Part shown: one piece after another, positions 1 to 13,473 of the stretch
Layout: each line of letters begins with the position of its first letter
Position numbering within the stretch: position 1 is the first letter of the stretch
Source: Zygnema cylindricum
Lineage: Eukaryota > Streptophyta > Zygnematophyceae > Zygnematales > Zygnemataceae
Direction of reading: 5' to 3'
Assembly: GCA_037447655.1 (NCBI GenBank)
Contig: JBBHKE010001455.1
Coordinates: 199,868-263,867, forward strand
Length of the DNA stretch: 64,000 nt
Notes under the pieces: model-generated
Seen by the model: the letters and a program-made list of their open reading frames with translations, nothing else
Told to the model about the DNA's origin: nothing
Databases searched by the model: none
Made by a program: the position numbers and the translations under genes

Positions 1-116
1 ATAGTTGACCAGGAAGATGTGTATTTTTTTCTGTAGAGTATAAGTAAGCAAGCAGCTAAACTCTTTTGATCAGATGATATATTGTTTGCATTACCATAGG
101 ATACTCTTCTTCTGGT

Positions 117-3100
117 ATGTCAGGAACAGTGATGTCGTCAAGAGAGGAGCGTCTCGCAGTTTTCAATGCCTATAATTTTGAAGCTGATCAGCAATGGAAG
201 GAATATTTTGCAAATCTTACAATACCGCCGGATCGAGATGAAGCTTCAGTGATTCGACGGTACAAGCAGAAATACTACAAGCGTCACATTGTAGGTTGTT
301 CAGACCCACTTTTGCCCAAACATAAATAAAGTTTGCACTTGTTAATGTTTTTGAACTTTAGCTTAACAACAAAATCAATGCTTGCTAAACAGTTTTGAAG
401 GAGTACTGAAGGCAAAGCTAGAGCTCTAAAGGTGTTTTTGCCAGACTATGTTGCTTTGCAGGAAGGTCTTTCAGCCATCTCAATAATTTTCGCCAGTAGG
501 TGGAGTAACTGAAAATCGTCTATTGTGTTTAATCGTTTCTGCAGGACCCTGACTTTGAACTAGATGTCCCTCAGCCTTCTGTGCCTCCCCCGTCAAGACC
601 ATCTTCTAGACCGGAACCCCCTCCAGAAGGACTCCGACCCAGACCTCGGCCAGCACCTCAAAGAGAGGCTGCAGGTGGGAAATCATGCTGTCATATGATT
701 CGTGCATTTTTAAGGTGCAGACTACACCACTCACCGCCATTAGTGGGTTGTTTTCGTTGTTTATTCAACATCATCAATCCGCATTTGATGTACAATTCTC
801 ACGGATCACATGCCCTCCGCTCATATTTCAATTTAGACAGGTTCCTTAATTCTGCATGAGAAATTTGTAATGGACTTTATTCATGAATAGTGTGAACTAT
901 GTTAATGAGGGTAGATGATGTAGTTTGCCTGTTGCTTTCCATCAGGATTTGGGAATGAAGGGAGTCAAAGATTGGCATTGCTTCTGTTAGAGCAGAGAAG
1001 AAATCGTTGCAGTCACTTTTGTTAATAAAAAAGATGAGGAAATGTGGCGAATTGATGGAAAATGAATGATCAGATATTCTGATCTTTGTTAAATGGATGT
1101 ACGATTTGGTGATGGCGTTTTCCTTTGGGTAAAGAGAAGGAACATTTTCAAGTATTTATTATAAGAAACAGTTAGAGTGAAGGAGAGCAATAAAGTATCC
1201 TCAGGAGGCTGCAAAGAATATGCAACAAAGGAGATTTTGTCCTTTCTGTTGGCAAAAAAATTGTGAAATAATCAGTTTTGTATTGCCTGGAATATAATCG
1301 TACTTATTTTTCCCTTTCCTGTACCAATAGCAAGCTCTCTGGCGACTCATGTGTACAATAAGGCATGCTATAAATGGATGTATGCAGGTCCAGCTCCTCC
1401 TCAACAGAGGCTTGATGGCGATACTATACTCTTTCTCGCTAATGCAATTGTAAGCCTGAAATGTCGTGCCTTTGGAATTACTGCTCAGAGCTTTATTTAA
1501 GAACCTCAGTTCAGTCGTACGGTTTTTTCCTCTGTTGACTGCTGGCTGACTGTGAGATGTTTCCTCTCACGACTGTATTTAAAAAGGACAGATGTCAAGT
1601 CGCCTATGGCCTTCTAAGTTCTAGTTGTACTGTCTTTCTCTTGTGCTGTTGTATGCATGCACTTATCCAAATGCGGAACCAGTGGACCCATATTTGATAT
1701 TCTTGGTTGGTTGTAAGCAGAGCTGGTCCAAAGCCTGTCAACATTTGTGTGTAGCACATGCAGTCTTTTATATGCAGCCACATTATGTGAACAACTTGCT
1801 TAATATTGACTTAAAAGCAAATGTCTTTGAACTAATCAAACTCCATCTAAATCTTCTGTATATTTTCTATCTTTCCAGACGTGTCTGACAAGGGCCATGA
1901 TTTGGGAAAGTACAGGTTCTTGTCATGGGATTACTTGCCGTATTTCCCTTTACTCCTCCGACTCTGGCATCGCGTGGCTTTCGATGGTGTTTCTTAGCGA
2001 GTGGAGCTGCAAATGTTTATTCACTTCGACAGCGTTATGGGGTAGGATCACAACAGTGTTTCCGTTTACTGCTAAAAGCAAATTGCAGTCGCTGTCGGTC
2101 TTTGACATTTTTTCACTGCGGAAATTGTTAGGATCTTTGTGGATTTCCATGTGAACTGACTTTTGCGTTTCCTGTCATTCAGTGGCCACGAGCGTTTACA
2201 TTTGAAGCATTAAAGGCCTGGCTTTTGCCTGTGGCTTTAAGTCTTGAGCTTTTGAATATTCTCAGCTGCATGGTCTTCCTGCCTTCGCCTCGACCTATTG
2301 CATGTAAGTACTTTTTGGCACAACTTTTTTTTTTCTTCTGTCACTCCTGTGCATTGAAGGTCTGCCTTGGTTGTTCGCAAGTTGCAGGATTCACACTTGC
2401 AATATTCGGTGACATGGCGTTTTTTTCTCCTCCGGGTTTCACAATTGCCGTACACTCCGCACAATTTGTGAAGACCCCCTCACCGATCACATGTTAATGT
2501 AGACAGCAGAACGATTTTATACGGCCACATGTGATTTTAGATAGTACTAAGTGAAATTTAGAAATTTTAATACTTTTCAAAGTTTTTAAGTTGCATGGAA
2601 AAGAATGTTTAGAAAGTACAAGAAAGGTGATGTAGGGGAAACTTCCTCAGCAAGTTTCAAAAACGCTTTTGTGAAACTTGAGTTGTCAGCCATAAATATC
2701 CTATCGGTCACCAAATCTCAATAGCTGTCATCGGACCTCTCAATTTTAGTATGGATTGGGTCACATCACTCTCCGCTAGCAATAATTGAGGCAAAATGGT
2801 AAAAAACGCAGCTGAAATGTTAAACAAAACCGGAATTCCACTAGCGTCTTTGTTTTGGGTCGTATGATTTAACCGCTCATGCATTCTGTATCGGGTAATT
2901 AAAAACGTTTTTTCTGTAATTAGTTTAGGATGCTAGTTTTCTGGATCATTTCGGCAAACACCTCTTTGTGTACTTGGGTAAAGAGAGTCACGTCTCCATT
3001 TTATTTGGCAATAGTGGATCGGATCCATGTTAAGGTTTTTATACCTTCTGTTTGGGCTTTGTCAATGTGATTCGTCCACTCACTCACACATTCGCAGATG

Positions 3101-5361
3101 CTTGACATTTTTGGATCCAATACTTCTTCTTATAAGACATAAGTTACATGGAATCCTACTTTGTACTTGGTTTTACTGACAAATCTTTATTGAAGCGAAT
3201 AGGTTTGCTGTTTTTGTTGCAAAAGGAAGTTTCTTCTCTCAGAAACGTTCAAGGATACTGTGGACTTTGTATGTTTTCAAATTTGCAGGACTTCTTAGAA
3301 GCTTGACAACAAAGTAGACCCCTAGGAGTCGGTGTAGGTGGAACCTTTTCCCATGGTTTGTTTTTCATGTGTATCCAAAACCATTTTGAACAACGTTGAC
3401 CATAAAACTACTATGCAAATTATATTCCATGATTCTAATAGGGGTTAACCCCGTGTCCTTCAATCCTTAAACTCTCTTAAATTCTTTGCGGCCCTTCCCA
3501 CCCTTTTTGTAACGTAAGGTGAAAAAGCATATTAGTATGTATTGCTCTAATTGCGAAGTTGGTGGTGGATGGGCGGCTGACTCCATCGAAATCGTAAATT
3601 AATAAATGTTTGCGTTTTATTTTTTGGGGATGGCTTCACACAGTGGCAGTTGTGCCTCAAGCCTGTGGAGCTCTTCTGGTAGTTGCTCAGCATTTGCGGA
3701 GAAACTTCAGTCAAGCACAGTTGTATAGGTTTTAAACAAAAACTTTCCCTTTCTCCTTGCAATTCGTGAAAACTGTTGTGCTTATGTGATTCTCACTCTC
3801 ACGAAGAAAGCTTTTTGCGACTTCTATCAAACGTTTGATGTTTTATAAAAAATAGACTTTTAAGTGGAAACTGACGCAAAGAAAAGAATATATTGCAGGG
3901 CATATTTTGAACAGCCGTGTGTTTGGTTGGAGCGTAACCAAGTACCTCTTCAAGTTGTCTCTGCATCGACCGAGATATCCCTCGGCTTCCTGCTGGTATT
4001 TTATATGTTGACGTAAGCATTCTTCACATTCCTTGGCCCAGAAACCTTTGTACCTCACTTGATGTTTTTCTTCAGGAAAATGGTCGGTTGTTTTCTTTTC
4101 GTTGGTGAATTTTAGCTCCATAAGAGTCTAGCAAAGTAGGTTTCTCAGTGGGTATTTAATGCAGGTGGGATTTTGCTGGTATGTTGCAGACCCCAAAGGA
4201 GCATGTTTCAGACCTTCCTTCACTGGCAGGTGAATTGTGGCCCTCTCTCTCCCTCTCCCTCTCTCCCTTCCCCTCCCCCTCTCCCTCCCCCTCTCCCTCC
4301 CTCTTCCGTTTAGCTTTTGTTTGAAACATGCGAGTGTCAGTGTTTGGAAGGCAATTCACTTCTCAAGCATCCAATTGCCATCAAGTCAGTGCGAGGAGCT
4401 GTACTCTAAACCACGTCACTCTTTCGTTAGGCTTTACTTTCATGTTGAGAATGTCAGATGTCAGGACCTTCACTATGGGGAATGAAATCTATTCTAAATC
4501 CACATCAAATTTTCCATTAAATCACGGAAGTGTCGTCAAAGGCGGGTCAGAAAAGGAGATAATTTGATCTATAGCTCTGCAGTTGTTCACAATGGGTTTT
4601 GTTATGGGCAGCTGTAGAAATGGTGTTGATAAGGGTGTGTGGGGGGAAATGGTGCGCAGCTTCTGAAGCGCAAGTATCACTCGCCTGTCACGTCGTGGCA
4701 GCACCGACAAGCCTGGGCAAGTCTCAGCCAAAAAGTTGAACCGCTCATAACGCAGTACGCCCCTTTTTTGACTACTCCTATAGGCTATGTCAAGAGATGG
4801 TTCACTACAAATCAGTAGCTAGTGCACTTCCAGCATGTGGAGGTGACTTTTTTGAAGCAGTCTGAAGCACGTTTAGTTAGGCAAACTGTAGCTTAAGTGG
4901 TGTTTTGATGTAAGAGTTGAAAAAAAGTGTTAGGATAAGAGTTTTACGATCAGAACATGATGGAGATGTTATGCATGAACAGCCAAGCAAGATGAGGTAA
5001 TTTGCAACGGTGTATTTAGATTTGCTCAGATTTTGAGAGCGATCTGGTAATGTTCAAGACACTTGACTGTTTTCTCTATAATAGATTCCATGTTCTGAAA
5101 TCTCGTCGGTTGCAACAATGTTCGTATACAATACTGAAAGCCTCTCACTGTACTTCTGTAGAGAAGACATCGCTACAACTTTTTGCAGGTTCGAAGAATG
5201 AAGCTTACTGCAAACCAATTGGTATCACTTGATACTCGTTCCATCTCTAGATCTTGCTCATCATGATAAACTATGATATATTTGTACCATAAAATTAACA
5301 CTGTCCACTACATATTTTGCTGATCTAATAGGCGTTAGACATTTATGCTGAGTTCATGTAA
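117..5361 (+). CDS. TMEM33/Pom33-like multi-pass membrane protein, about 10 exons
   Basis: Exons joined by GT-AG sites with matching phases: 117-290, 545-674, 1388-1449, 1916-2041, 2183-2303, 3644-3728, 3899-4012, 4190-4229, 5189-5221 and a tentative last exon 5332-5361. The model gives about 304 residues. The N-terminus (SREERLAVFNAYNF, then KRHIDPDFELD) is soluble and followed by a Pro/Arg-rich linker. Hydrophobic segments follow, around ILFLANAIVLVMGLLAVFPF, LLPVALSLELLNILSCMVF, LAVVPQACGALLVVA and EISLGFLLVFYML. The stretch EISLGFLLVFYMLTPQRSMF then QTFLHWQ resembles the C-terminal part of TMEM33/Pom33 proteins, ER and nuclear-envelope proteins that shape membranes. The family assignment is from memory. 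The start could be ATG 117 or ATG 132. The last two exons are short and the least certain; an alternative end is read-through from 5221 to a nearby stop. A CT-rich tract begins a few bases after the donor at 4229. Confidence 0.7.
4236..4309. repeat. CT-rich simple-sequence tract
   Basis: This is about 70 bases of almost pure C and T (CTCTCC and CCCTCT units). It lies just inside an intron of the TMEM33-like gene, 7 bases after the splice donor at 4230. Open frames through it on either strand are low-complexity and not coding. Confidence 0.9.
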
Positions 5362-5913
5362 ATGACTTCTATACATTTAAATTTCCAGCACAGGATGACT
5401 TTTGTGTCTAAGTGTTTTCTGCCACGAAATGTCCTTGAGAATGCCCCCAAGCTTGATGGCCGACACACACGTAAAGATTTCCATGATTGACCACATTCAA
5501 CTTTTGCACTCAGAAAAACATATGGAGTACAGACATCCATTTTGACAAGTACAGCATAGCAAAGCAACCAAAAATCAGGCAACTTAAGTGTCTTTAGACA
5601 GAAAACCATCCAATTTTTTTTTGACTTAATTCATTTGAAATTTATTTTCCTCCATTTTGGAGACAAGGACCTCTAGGATTTTAGTTGGCTGACTAGCAGG
5701 TAGCTGTTGGCAAAAGAAACGTATACTTCTGCTTGGGCTAAAAGCAAGAGAACTTTTCAGTTTTTCAAAATACGCCATCTAAATGCCCTGGGCTATCTTT
5801 AAGGACTTCCTTGTGGCTTCTCACATTCCTGGAACCGAATAATTTTAAATGGCGTAATTGATGAAGTACTAACAGTGGTACCTGACTACTACAGGGAGAC
5901 AACCTGGAAAAGG

Positions 5914-8900
5914 CTAAGAAGGGGAAGAATAATATGGCCGAACAATGGTACCAATCCAATCATCTGAGTGCTGGTGGAGCCTGAGAGGACACCCTTTAAG
6001 AGCTTTAAGAGCGTGGTCTGTGCCAGCCTGCAAAACTCCATGTGAAAAAGGTAAGTGCGGACATCAATTGGCCCTAGAATCATGAATCACACAGGAGAGA
6101 TTTTGCTGCTACATATTACCAATAAGCAGACAAACTGACAAGGATCTGTCGTAAATTTTTGTCTATTACCTGTCACTATTAAGAGAGTCGGCCACTCTCT
6201 TAATTCCAGGTTAACTTTTTTGACCCGAAACATAAACTGGTGTAATTACACTATTTAGGAAAGTCGCATTGCAAAACGTAATTTAGTGTAATCAATTTTA
6301 AGGTGTGAACGCTAATAATTCAGTAACTCTCATAGTGATGGACAGTGTAGCACCCAAAAACCGGACAAATCATTTCGAGTTCCATAACCAGGTGGTCTGG
6401 AAATCTAACGCTGAGGAACACGTATCGGCAGTGACACGTGTATAGCAAACTTCTTTCCTTTTTTTAGCCCCTCGCGTTTTTCTTTGCCAGTTTGAGATCG
6501 ACATCCCGAGAGAAGCGAACCTTTGTTCACTTCAGCTCATTCTCTAGGAGCACAAGCTTCTTAGAAATAGTCATCAACACTCTTGGCCAAAATTCCAACA
6601 AAAGACAAATGCACTCTTCATGTTTACTTTCAAGATTTAACAAACAAACTGGCTCACAAAATGGAAGTTGCAATACCCTTTCAACTTCCATACAGATTTT
6701 CAATAAACTGGACAATATTTGGAGGACAATGTGGAAAAACCACATAACACCCTTTAACTTCAACTGTGAAAGAAGAAAAAAAAAAACGAACCTCCACAAT
6801 CAGGACAGGCACCCCATTTGCTGCTATAGTCGCTGCCTCGTTGATCTTAGAAGCCATTCCTCCTGTGGTATCGTGTTCAACGGATTCCGTTTGTACTGTC
6901 ACATGCGTCACAAAATTTGTCATGCGTGTCACAAACTGTCACATATGTCAACACTAATTATAGCACCGTAGAAAGCCTGCAAAAATAAACTGAAAAATGC
7001 CAAACACCAATAGCAGTGTAAGATCTTAAAAGTCGATGGTACTGGAAAATACGATAGACAGAAAAAAACAAATAATACCTTACCAATATCTTTATTTTGA
7101 CATTGAATGAAAAGCAAACGATACCTTCAACTTTGAAGTTCGGAGGGTCGGTGACGACCCATCTCCCATCTTCAAAGGCGGCTGAAGACAATCGATGAAC
7201 AAAAATTGTCTCAGCTGACATAACTTGCTCTCAAACTTTCAAACGTTTTCCATGGTCTCTAAGAACTTGTCTGAAAGTTTTCTTAGGATGGCTACAATAT
7301 CTGAACAGTGGTATTGTAGTTTTTCAAATACCTGATAGCTTCTTAACCAAGTTGTTTGGGATATCTTACAGGCATTAGAAGAATGTGAAAGTCTGCTTTT
7401 TGGTCACAAAATGGCCACTTTTCTTCTTGCATCCCTAATTAAATATCTTGCAAAACTTTTATGACAGATAATGTTTTTCGGAGGCCTCTTATTCAAAGGC
7501 TAAAGAGAGCCTTCATGAGAGTTTGGAATTTTTTAAAACTCTTCTCATTCAAGGAAAGGACAGGTCTCTCCAATTCGGTCTTACATGCTATTTTCAATTT
7601 TCTATCTCATCATTAACTATGAAACATTTAACAATCAGATGAATGTTCCTATTTGCACTCACAAATTTGCCGAATGAGGACCGCTTCAGGCTGTGATGGA
7701 GGACGATCGTATACACCTCCTACATTTGTCTTTTCTGTAGGTCAAGGCTTTCTGCCTCTGTAATAATTTTTTTGGACTGTTTCGTTTCACAGAGGATTAC
7801 AACAAAAAGGAAACAGGCAGTTGACGTGAACTTCTACTACCCCTCTCCCTCTCCTCTCCCTCTCCCTCTCTCCTCTCTCCTCTCTTGTTATCTGTATTAG
7901 TGTATTATTCTTCAAGCAATCTGGCTATAAAAATCATAAAGCAATTCAAATCACCCATACTTAAAACTACCAGTAGGATAGTATCCCTCGATATGTAAAA
8001 TGAGTAAAAGTGACACTTAAGATTGATCCCAGAAGAAACTTAAACCCACTGAGAACCCTCAAAAACAAAACAGAACAAATAATGTGCGACAAAGGACAAA
8101 TGAGCTCACACAGGCTGAATGGATACCAGGAAAACGACAAACTCCGGCTTCAGGTCTGCTGCCAGGTGTCGCACAACCACGTCTCCGCTGAGAATAGTGC
8201 AACCCTGGAGTGACACGTGGCACTCATGAGGGCAAAGATTGCGACATTTCCCTTTACTTGGTTATCTCTCCAACCTTTTGTACATTTCACACAGCGGTCA
8301 TCGAAAAGATTGCTGAAAGAAGAACAGTTAGGAGAGTCAGTGAGACACAATTTGCTGCAAAAGGGTTGGGAATGCTTTTTTGGGCAATAGGTTTTGGAAA
8401 CTTGTAAATGAAATTTGGGATTTTGGAAAGGGTTTTCAGAAGATGTAGAAGAAAAAACATTTCCCACCAAATTTGAATCGAGTACTGCATCTCCATGAAG
8501 AACCTGCATAGAAGAAAGAATCCCTCCTACACAAAATAAGCGTCTAAAAAGAATCGTTATCAGAAATAAGAAACCAAACAAGTGTTAATGACACATCAAG
8601 TTCCTCAGAGGTATACCCTCAAAAACGACACGTGGCAAAGGGATGAGTGTCCAGCTGGCAATCTTACCGGGGCAAATCCAGCTAGAAGCACACGATGGAG
8701 GTAATCCATTGGAGGGGGTACCAGCTGAAACAAGTGACAACATGGAGAGAGGAATAGAGAGAGAAGGCATGTGTGAGGGACGGGGGAGGGAAGGAGAGAG
8801 GAAGAGGGAGCGGGAGAGGAGGGGGAGAGGGGAGGGAGAGGGGGGGGAGAGGGGGAGAAAGGAGGGAGAGGAGGGGATGGGAGGATGATGATGTGAGATT

Positions 8901-11900
8901 ACTAGACATGAGATGCATGCACGCATTAAAACGATAACGACGATGATGGATGACGTTTCACGATGATGATGCGGATACAAAGATAAATATGTGACGATGA
9001 TTGTGCAGACGATGATGAAAATGATATGACGATGAGATGTGCGGATTTAGATGTCAATGAAAGCACTAATATGATGATGCGATGCATTTGATGCGATTCT
9101 GACGCACGATGTGATGATCGATGATGAGCATACGATATTATATGATGATATTATTATTATTATTTTATTATTTACAAATTATTATGATGATGACACGACA
9201 TTTATTATTATGATTTAAATAGAGGAGAGGGAGAGGGAGACAAGAGGGAGAGGGAGGGAGAGGGAGGAGAGGAGGATGAGAGAGGGGCGGGGAGGGAGGG
9301 AGAGAGACAAGAGAGAGAGAGGGGAGGGAGAGTGAGAGAGAGAGAGAGAGGAGGAGGGAGAGGGGGGAGGGAGAGAGAAGAGAGGGGACCCAACCAGGTG
9401 CACCAGTGCTGAAGGGAGCCAAAGGAAACGCCCATAAAAGGTTTTACAATCTTTTATTTTACTTTATACTTTTTAAAATTGACTATTTACATGTTCACTG
9501 TAGCATATTAAAGAGTCGAGTGAGTTTGTGAAACTATGTAAGAACTTGTATGACCCATTTCCAACGTCGAACAATTTTTTTGGTGTATGAAGGCGTCTTT
9601 TCTTACTTTCTGCGAGGTTTTGAACGACTATATGGTTTAGCCGAGTGACCTGCAACAACAAAAAAAGACATTTGCACTGTGTTTTAGAAGAACTTGTTAC
9701 AAGAAATAATGTAAAAAAGATCAGCAACTCAAGTGCAATTATTATGTTGAAGCCTCTCATGAAACATGCAACAACTTCACCACAGTTTCAAAGAACTCCA
9801 TTGGTGTGTTGTTTAATAAGGAGAGTCGAAGAGTTCCCACGTGAAAGTGTCGGTATTTTCCATAGGACTGGCCAAAAAATGTGCGACGAGGACATTAACT
9901 TTGAAGGCAAATTATTCTATTGAAGCTAATAAAACTAACGTTGATGTTGCGTAAAGAAAGTACAGAGCGTACAGAAAGGCGTGTTTCAACAAATCCGATA
10001 GACGCCTCTGAATTTTCCAGGTTTCCATGTGCAACTTTTGCTCGATTTGCCTGAAAATGGCCGAAGGAACCTACAAACCGACCAATGAGGTTCAAGAATT
10101 TCACAATGATGTCAGACAACGCTGATTCCAAGGAGCATGAAGATAAAAGATTTTTAGTCTGGGGTTATTGAAATGGAAAAAGAGTAAGAGTACCATCTTC
10201 AAAGACAATGAAAAAGAAAATCAAGTTCACCAATGCAGCTGGTACAATTCTTCTTTGTGCCAGTTCGATTGGATTTTACAATATTCCCTTCTTTCTTTTT
10301 CCCAATAAAAAACAATTTCTAAAATGAAGCAAGCCGTTTCAGATCGGATCAAAACTGGAAAGACAATCTTGACTACACTGCCCATCACTATTAGAGTTGG
10401 TGCAGTATTAGAGTTGGTGCAGTATTAGCGTTACACCTTATTAAAATTAACTAAACTAAATTATGCTTTGCAACGTGGCTTGTCCTGGACCACTACACCG
10501 CGAATCGTAATTAGAGTAAATTACTCTAATTCGGTCGCTCGAAATTTTGACTCTATCACATCAAATAGAGTAATCGATTCTAATTTTTTCATTATTCTAA
10601 TTTAGGTAAGGTTTAATTTTTTTATTACTCTAATTACGATGCGCGGTGTAACTTAGTGTTATTATCAGTAATTTATGATTTTAGGACAAAAAAATACTAC
10701 CTGGACTTAGAGTGATTAACTGTAATAGCGATGGGGGGTGTCCTGGTTGAGAGTAAAATAATTTGCATAATCTTTACAATTGGCATATAAACTGATATAC
10801 TAAGTTGAAAGAAAAAATACTTGAGCTGGGCTATGGTCCAGTCTTAAAGTGGGTAATATGTGCACTCAAATGGAGCTTTCACAAGTGCTTAACAACATAA
10901 ACTTCTAATTTGTGACAGTTTGGACTGGATGATTTCCAATAACTCAGATTTGTACAAGGACTACAACTTGGGAACTTCCGATTTTCCTTTTTTTGTTGGG
11001 ACCTTGGCCCTCGTAGTCTCAGATCTTAAAAAAAGGACGAAAGAAGTTATGAAAAAAAAGAAAAGACTTCCATTGTTTGTTTTGAGGAGCGATACAAACT
11101 TTTTAGACTCATTTTCCCTTCTTTGAGTGTCCAAATGATGGTTAAATGCTCAGCTGAATAGTTTAAATGGCATTCATGGCCTCTTCACGTATACCAAATG
11201 ATCCTTTCTGTTTTTTTTTCTTTGTTTTGCTTAATTTTTGGCAATTAATTAAAAAATCCTAATACAGGCTTGAAATTCCATTTCTATTGATGGTTCAAAA
11301 TGGCCAATGTCACAAGCAAATCAACGGATCCCTCGTAACATGCCGTTTAATAACAAAATCAGGAAATCCGCTTGGTCCCTTTGTCTCTGATTTCAAACCT
11401 AATCTTGATTTGCTCTACAAATTCAAACGACAAAATCAACCTCCATCAGGGCTGATGTTTGGATCATTCATCCTTTTAAAGAACCTAAGTAACATCATCG
11501 AAACAAGATATTATCGTCGAAACAAGACACGTTTCATTCGAATCTTGAACTTAGTTTACAAAAATCAAGCAAATACTTTGAAACATTGATTTGCCAATGT
11601 AGACAATGAATTCAGATCAATATCATATCCGTCAATTTATCGTTAAATGACTTACATTTCCCGATAAAGGACAAAGAAGGAAAATAATGAAAGTGTAACT
11701 CACCTGCTCCATGAACAATAGCCAGAGTTCCGCCAGACTCTGTATCAATCGCTTCCTTTAATTGTCGACAAGTTTTGTCTAAAACTTCAGTATTCAAAGT
11801 CTCAAATTGTTCCTTCTTGGTGATGGCAGCGCCTCCTGGCGTCCGAAATCAGAAAAATGAGAAACTGAAATCAGTATTACACATCACCTGCTGTGTTTCA

Positions 11901-12595
11901 ACCACAGGCTTAATGACCGAAATCAATTGAAAACGCTATATATTGTTACCACGTACAGTATGCGTACTATACAGAATTTTTCGTATAGTACATGTACAGT
12001 ACGAGGTAATAAATTTAGCGTTTCGAATTGCTTTTGCACATTAAACCTCTGGTTGAGACATCATTCCATAGAAACTGGTGTGACAACTATTGCAAAGAAG
12101 TACTGAAATCAGTTTCCGAGGAAAAAAACTGTGCTGATCAGCTTTAACAGAATGGTTGTAAAAAAAAAGTTGCCCAAAAGTTCTTCTTACTAGTCTATTG
12201 GCTCGTGGCACTTTAGCAACTGAGTGAACAAAAGGATGTCTACTTTCTATCGACTATTTAAATCTTCCAACCAATGTTTTCATCCATGAGAGAGCTTTGA
12301 CGGCCTGCACAAACAAAGGAACTAGATTGAAATGTAGGCATCCCGTAAAGCTGAAACCCTAAAGACGCATTAACATGGAAACATGCGATGTTACGGAATA
12401 ATAATCGTTTGAACTGGCAGCACAAATGCGAAATCGTACGGAAAACCATGGCCGCTCACCAAGCTTGACGACACATCGAATTTGAAGTGGCAGAGAACCG
12501 CAAGCTGGACTTCTTTCCATGGAGAAACTTGAAACTTGAAACAACTGAGGCGACACGGAGCGTGAGGTCTCTGCGCGGTCACGTTTGGCCGTCAA
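5914..12595 (-). CDS. IPK: Isopentenyl phosphate kinase, 12 exons
   Basis: Cytosolic-type kinase that converts isopentenyl phosphate to isopentenyl diphosphate with ATP. Exons, in transcription order: 12520 (or 12595)-12460, 11835-11704, 10070-9973, 9649-9607, 9450-9404, 8724-8668, 8503-8468, 8204-8127, 7729-7663, 7181-7125, 6895-6792, 6027-5914 (TAG). All phases close, giving 297 residues from ATG 12520 or 322 from ATG 12595. Amino-acid-kinase motifs: nucleotide-binding CVVKLGGAAIT (residues 16-26), HGAGSFGHFQ (62-71) with the His typical of IPKs, VLHGDAVLD (147-155), GCTILSGDVVVRHLA (159-173), GGVYDRPP (near 188-195), EHDTTGGMASKINEAATIA (near 231-249) and the end motif DDWIGTIVRP. The exon at 9450-9404 was chosen by phase, and its residues match the family poorly, so treat it as tentative. 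Introns hold GA/CT tracts and two small inverted-repeat elements. The gene is convergent with the TMEM33-like gene and divergent from DENR. Confidence 0.93.
6169..6347. repeat. Degenerate terminal-inverted-repeat relic in IPK last intron
   Basis: The two ends are imperfect inverted copies: the right end, read on the minus strand, is CACTGTCCATCACTATGAGA, and the left end reads CCTGTCACTATTAAGAG. Similar ends bound 10377-10740. No clean target duplication was seen, so the element class is unknown. Confidence 0.35.
7841..7886. repeat. CT-rich simple-sequence tract
   Basis: This is a 46-base run of CCCTCT and CTCTCC units on the plus strand, inside an IPK intron (7730-8126). Confidence 0.85.
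8725..9403. repeat. IPK intron made of two GA-rich tracts around an ATG/GAT-rich cryptic repeat
   Basis: The plus strand has GA-rich blocks at about 8750-8880 and 9222-9386. Between them (8885-9215) is a stretch dominated by GATGATG-like triplets grading into ATTATT. On the transcribed minus strand the blocks are long polypyrimidine runs, so the intron is almost entirely simple sequence. Open frames here are low-complexity artefacts. Confidence 0.85.
10377..10740. mobile_element. Inverted-repeat element interrupted by a smaller TA-target element
   Basis: The left end is CACTGCCCATCACTATTAGA. The right end, on the minus strand, is CACCCCCCATCGCTATTACA. The outer element contains the element at 10496-10648 within it. 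The ends resemble those at 6169-6347. The superfamily was not determined because no clear target duplication flanks it. Confidence 0.45.
10496..10648. mobile_element. Small TA-target MITE (family CACCGCGAATCG), 153 bp
   Basis: The terminal inverted repeat CACCGCGAATCGTAATTAGA starts the element; its inverse, with one change, ends it. TA flanks both sides. TA target sites fit the Tc1/mariner group. Two longer relatives lie at 12972-13471 and 47115-47647. Confidence 0.75.
11942..12011. repeat. Imperfect 70-base inverted repeat (hairpin)
   Basis: The left arm TTACCACGTACAGTATGCGT and its continuation pairs with the right arm ending in GTACAGTACGAGGTAATAA across a short T-rich loop. It sits in the first IPK intron and may be a tiny MITE. 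Confidence 0.55.
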
Positions 12596-12971
12596 TGTCC
12601 GTTGTAAGCTTGTAACGGAGAGCCCTTTCGTTAACTTTGTCGTCTGTATTTTGATAACCTAGAAGAAACATAGTCCGTCCATTGGAGCACGCTCCAACGA
12701 ATTATTTGTAGCCGCGTGTATATGCTTAGGTGTACAATCGGGCAATGCTAAAATTTTCTGAGATGTGAACACGAAAAAAAATCACGAAAAGTTTTAAACG
12801 TGATCTTCTGAAAAAATTTCACCTTTCTGAATGCAAAGGTTCTTTTCCCAACTCTGTTTTCTTGTCGTGTTTGAGTACAAGGAGTGCAGGGCGACGTGGA
12901 CCCCCTCACACGCGACCTTCACACCTAAAAAGTAAAAACGCTCGATTCAGTACTGTACTGTATGTACTGTA

Positions 12972-13471
12972 CACCGCGAATCGTAATTAGAGTAGATTAC
13001 TCTAATTCGGTCGCTCGAAATTTCGACTCTATCACATGAAATAGAAGAGATGATTCTAATTTTTTCATTATTCTATTTAAGGTAAAGTTTAATTAGGGTT
13101 TTTAATTCTAATATATGTTCGTTTTAAGTAGTGTGGAGTACGGACGACCTCCAACAGTGCAAAATTGTACTTTATTAAGTAAAAAAGTACAAATAATGAT
13201 TTAATACAGGCCGTTATCATGTAGCTGCGTTTTTAACAAACTGCGTAGTGCAAACGTCATAGTGACGATAAACTGTACGTTTTGACAAATTCTGTACGAA
13301 TACCTTATTTATTGCAGAGGATATTAGCGTGCCAAATTAGAGTACTTAAATAAATTAGAGTAAACTTCATAGTTGAACAGCTCTATCACATAAATTAGCG
13401 TTTATTACTCTAATTCTTTTTTTAGTTATTGTACTCTAATTTTCTCATTACTCTAATTACGATTCGCGGTG
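12972..13471. mobile_element. TA-target MITE (family CACCGCGAATCG), 500 bp
   Basis: It starts with CACCGCGAATCGTAATTAGA and ends with the inverse (TAATTACGATTCGCGGTG), with TA directly outside both ends. The interior repeats ACTCTAAT motifs. It lies in the divergent region between IPK and DENR. No coding capacity was seen. Confidence 0.78.
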
Positions 13472-13473
13472 TA

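Noticed and set aside
8585-9435. Several Ser/Pro/Leu-rich frames on the minus strand and Gly/Glu/Arg-rich frames on the plus strand
   Set aside because: They read through GA/CT tracts in an IPK intron; only the short pieces at 8668-8724 and 9404-9450 are used as exons.
9404-9450. Alternative reading of the IPK exon as IVKPFMGVSFGSLQHWCT
   Set aside because: It looks attractive, but its phase does not join either neighbouring exon; the phase-compatible frame was kept as tentative.
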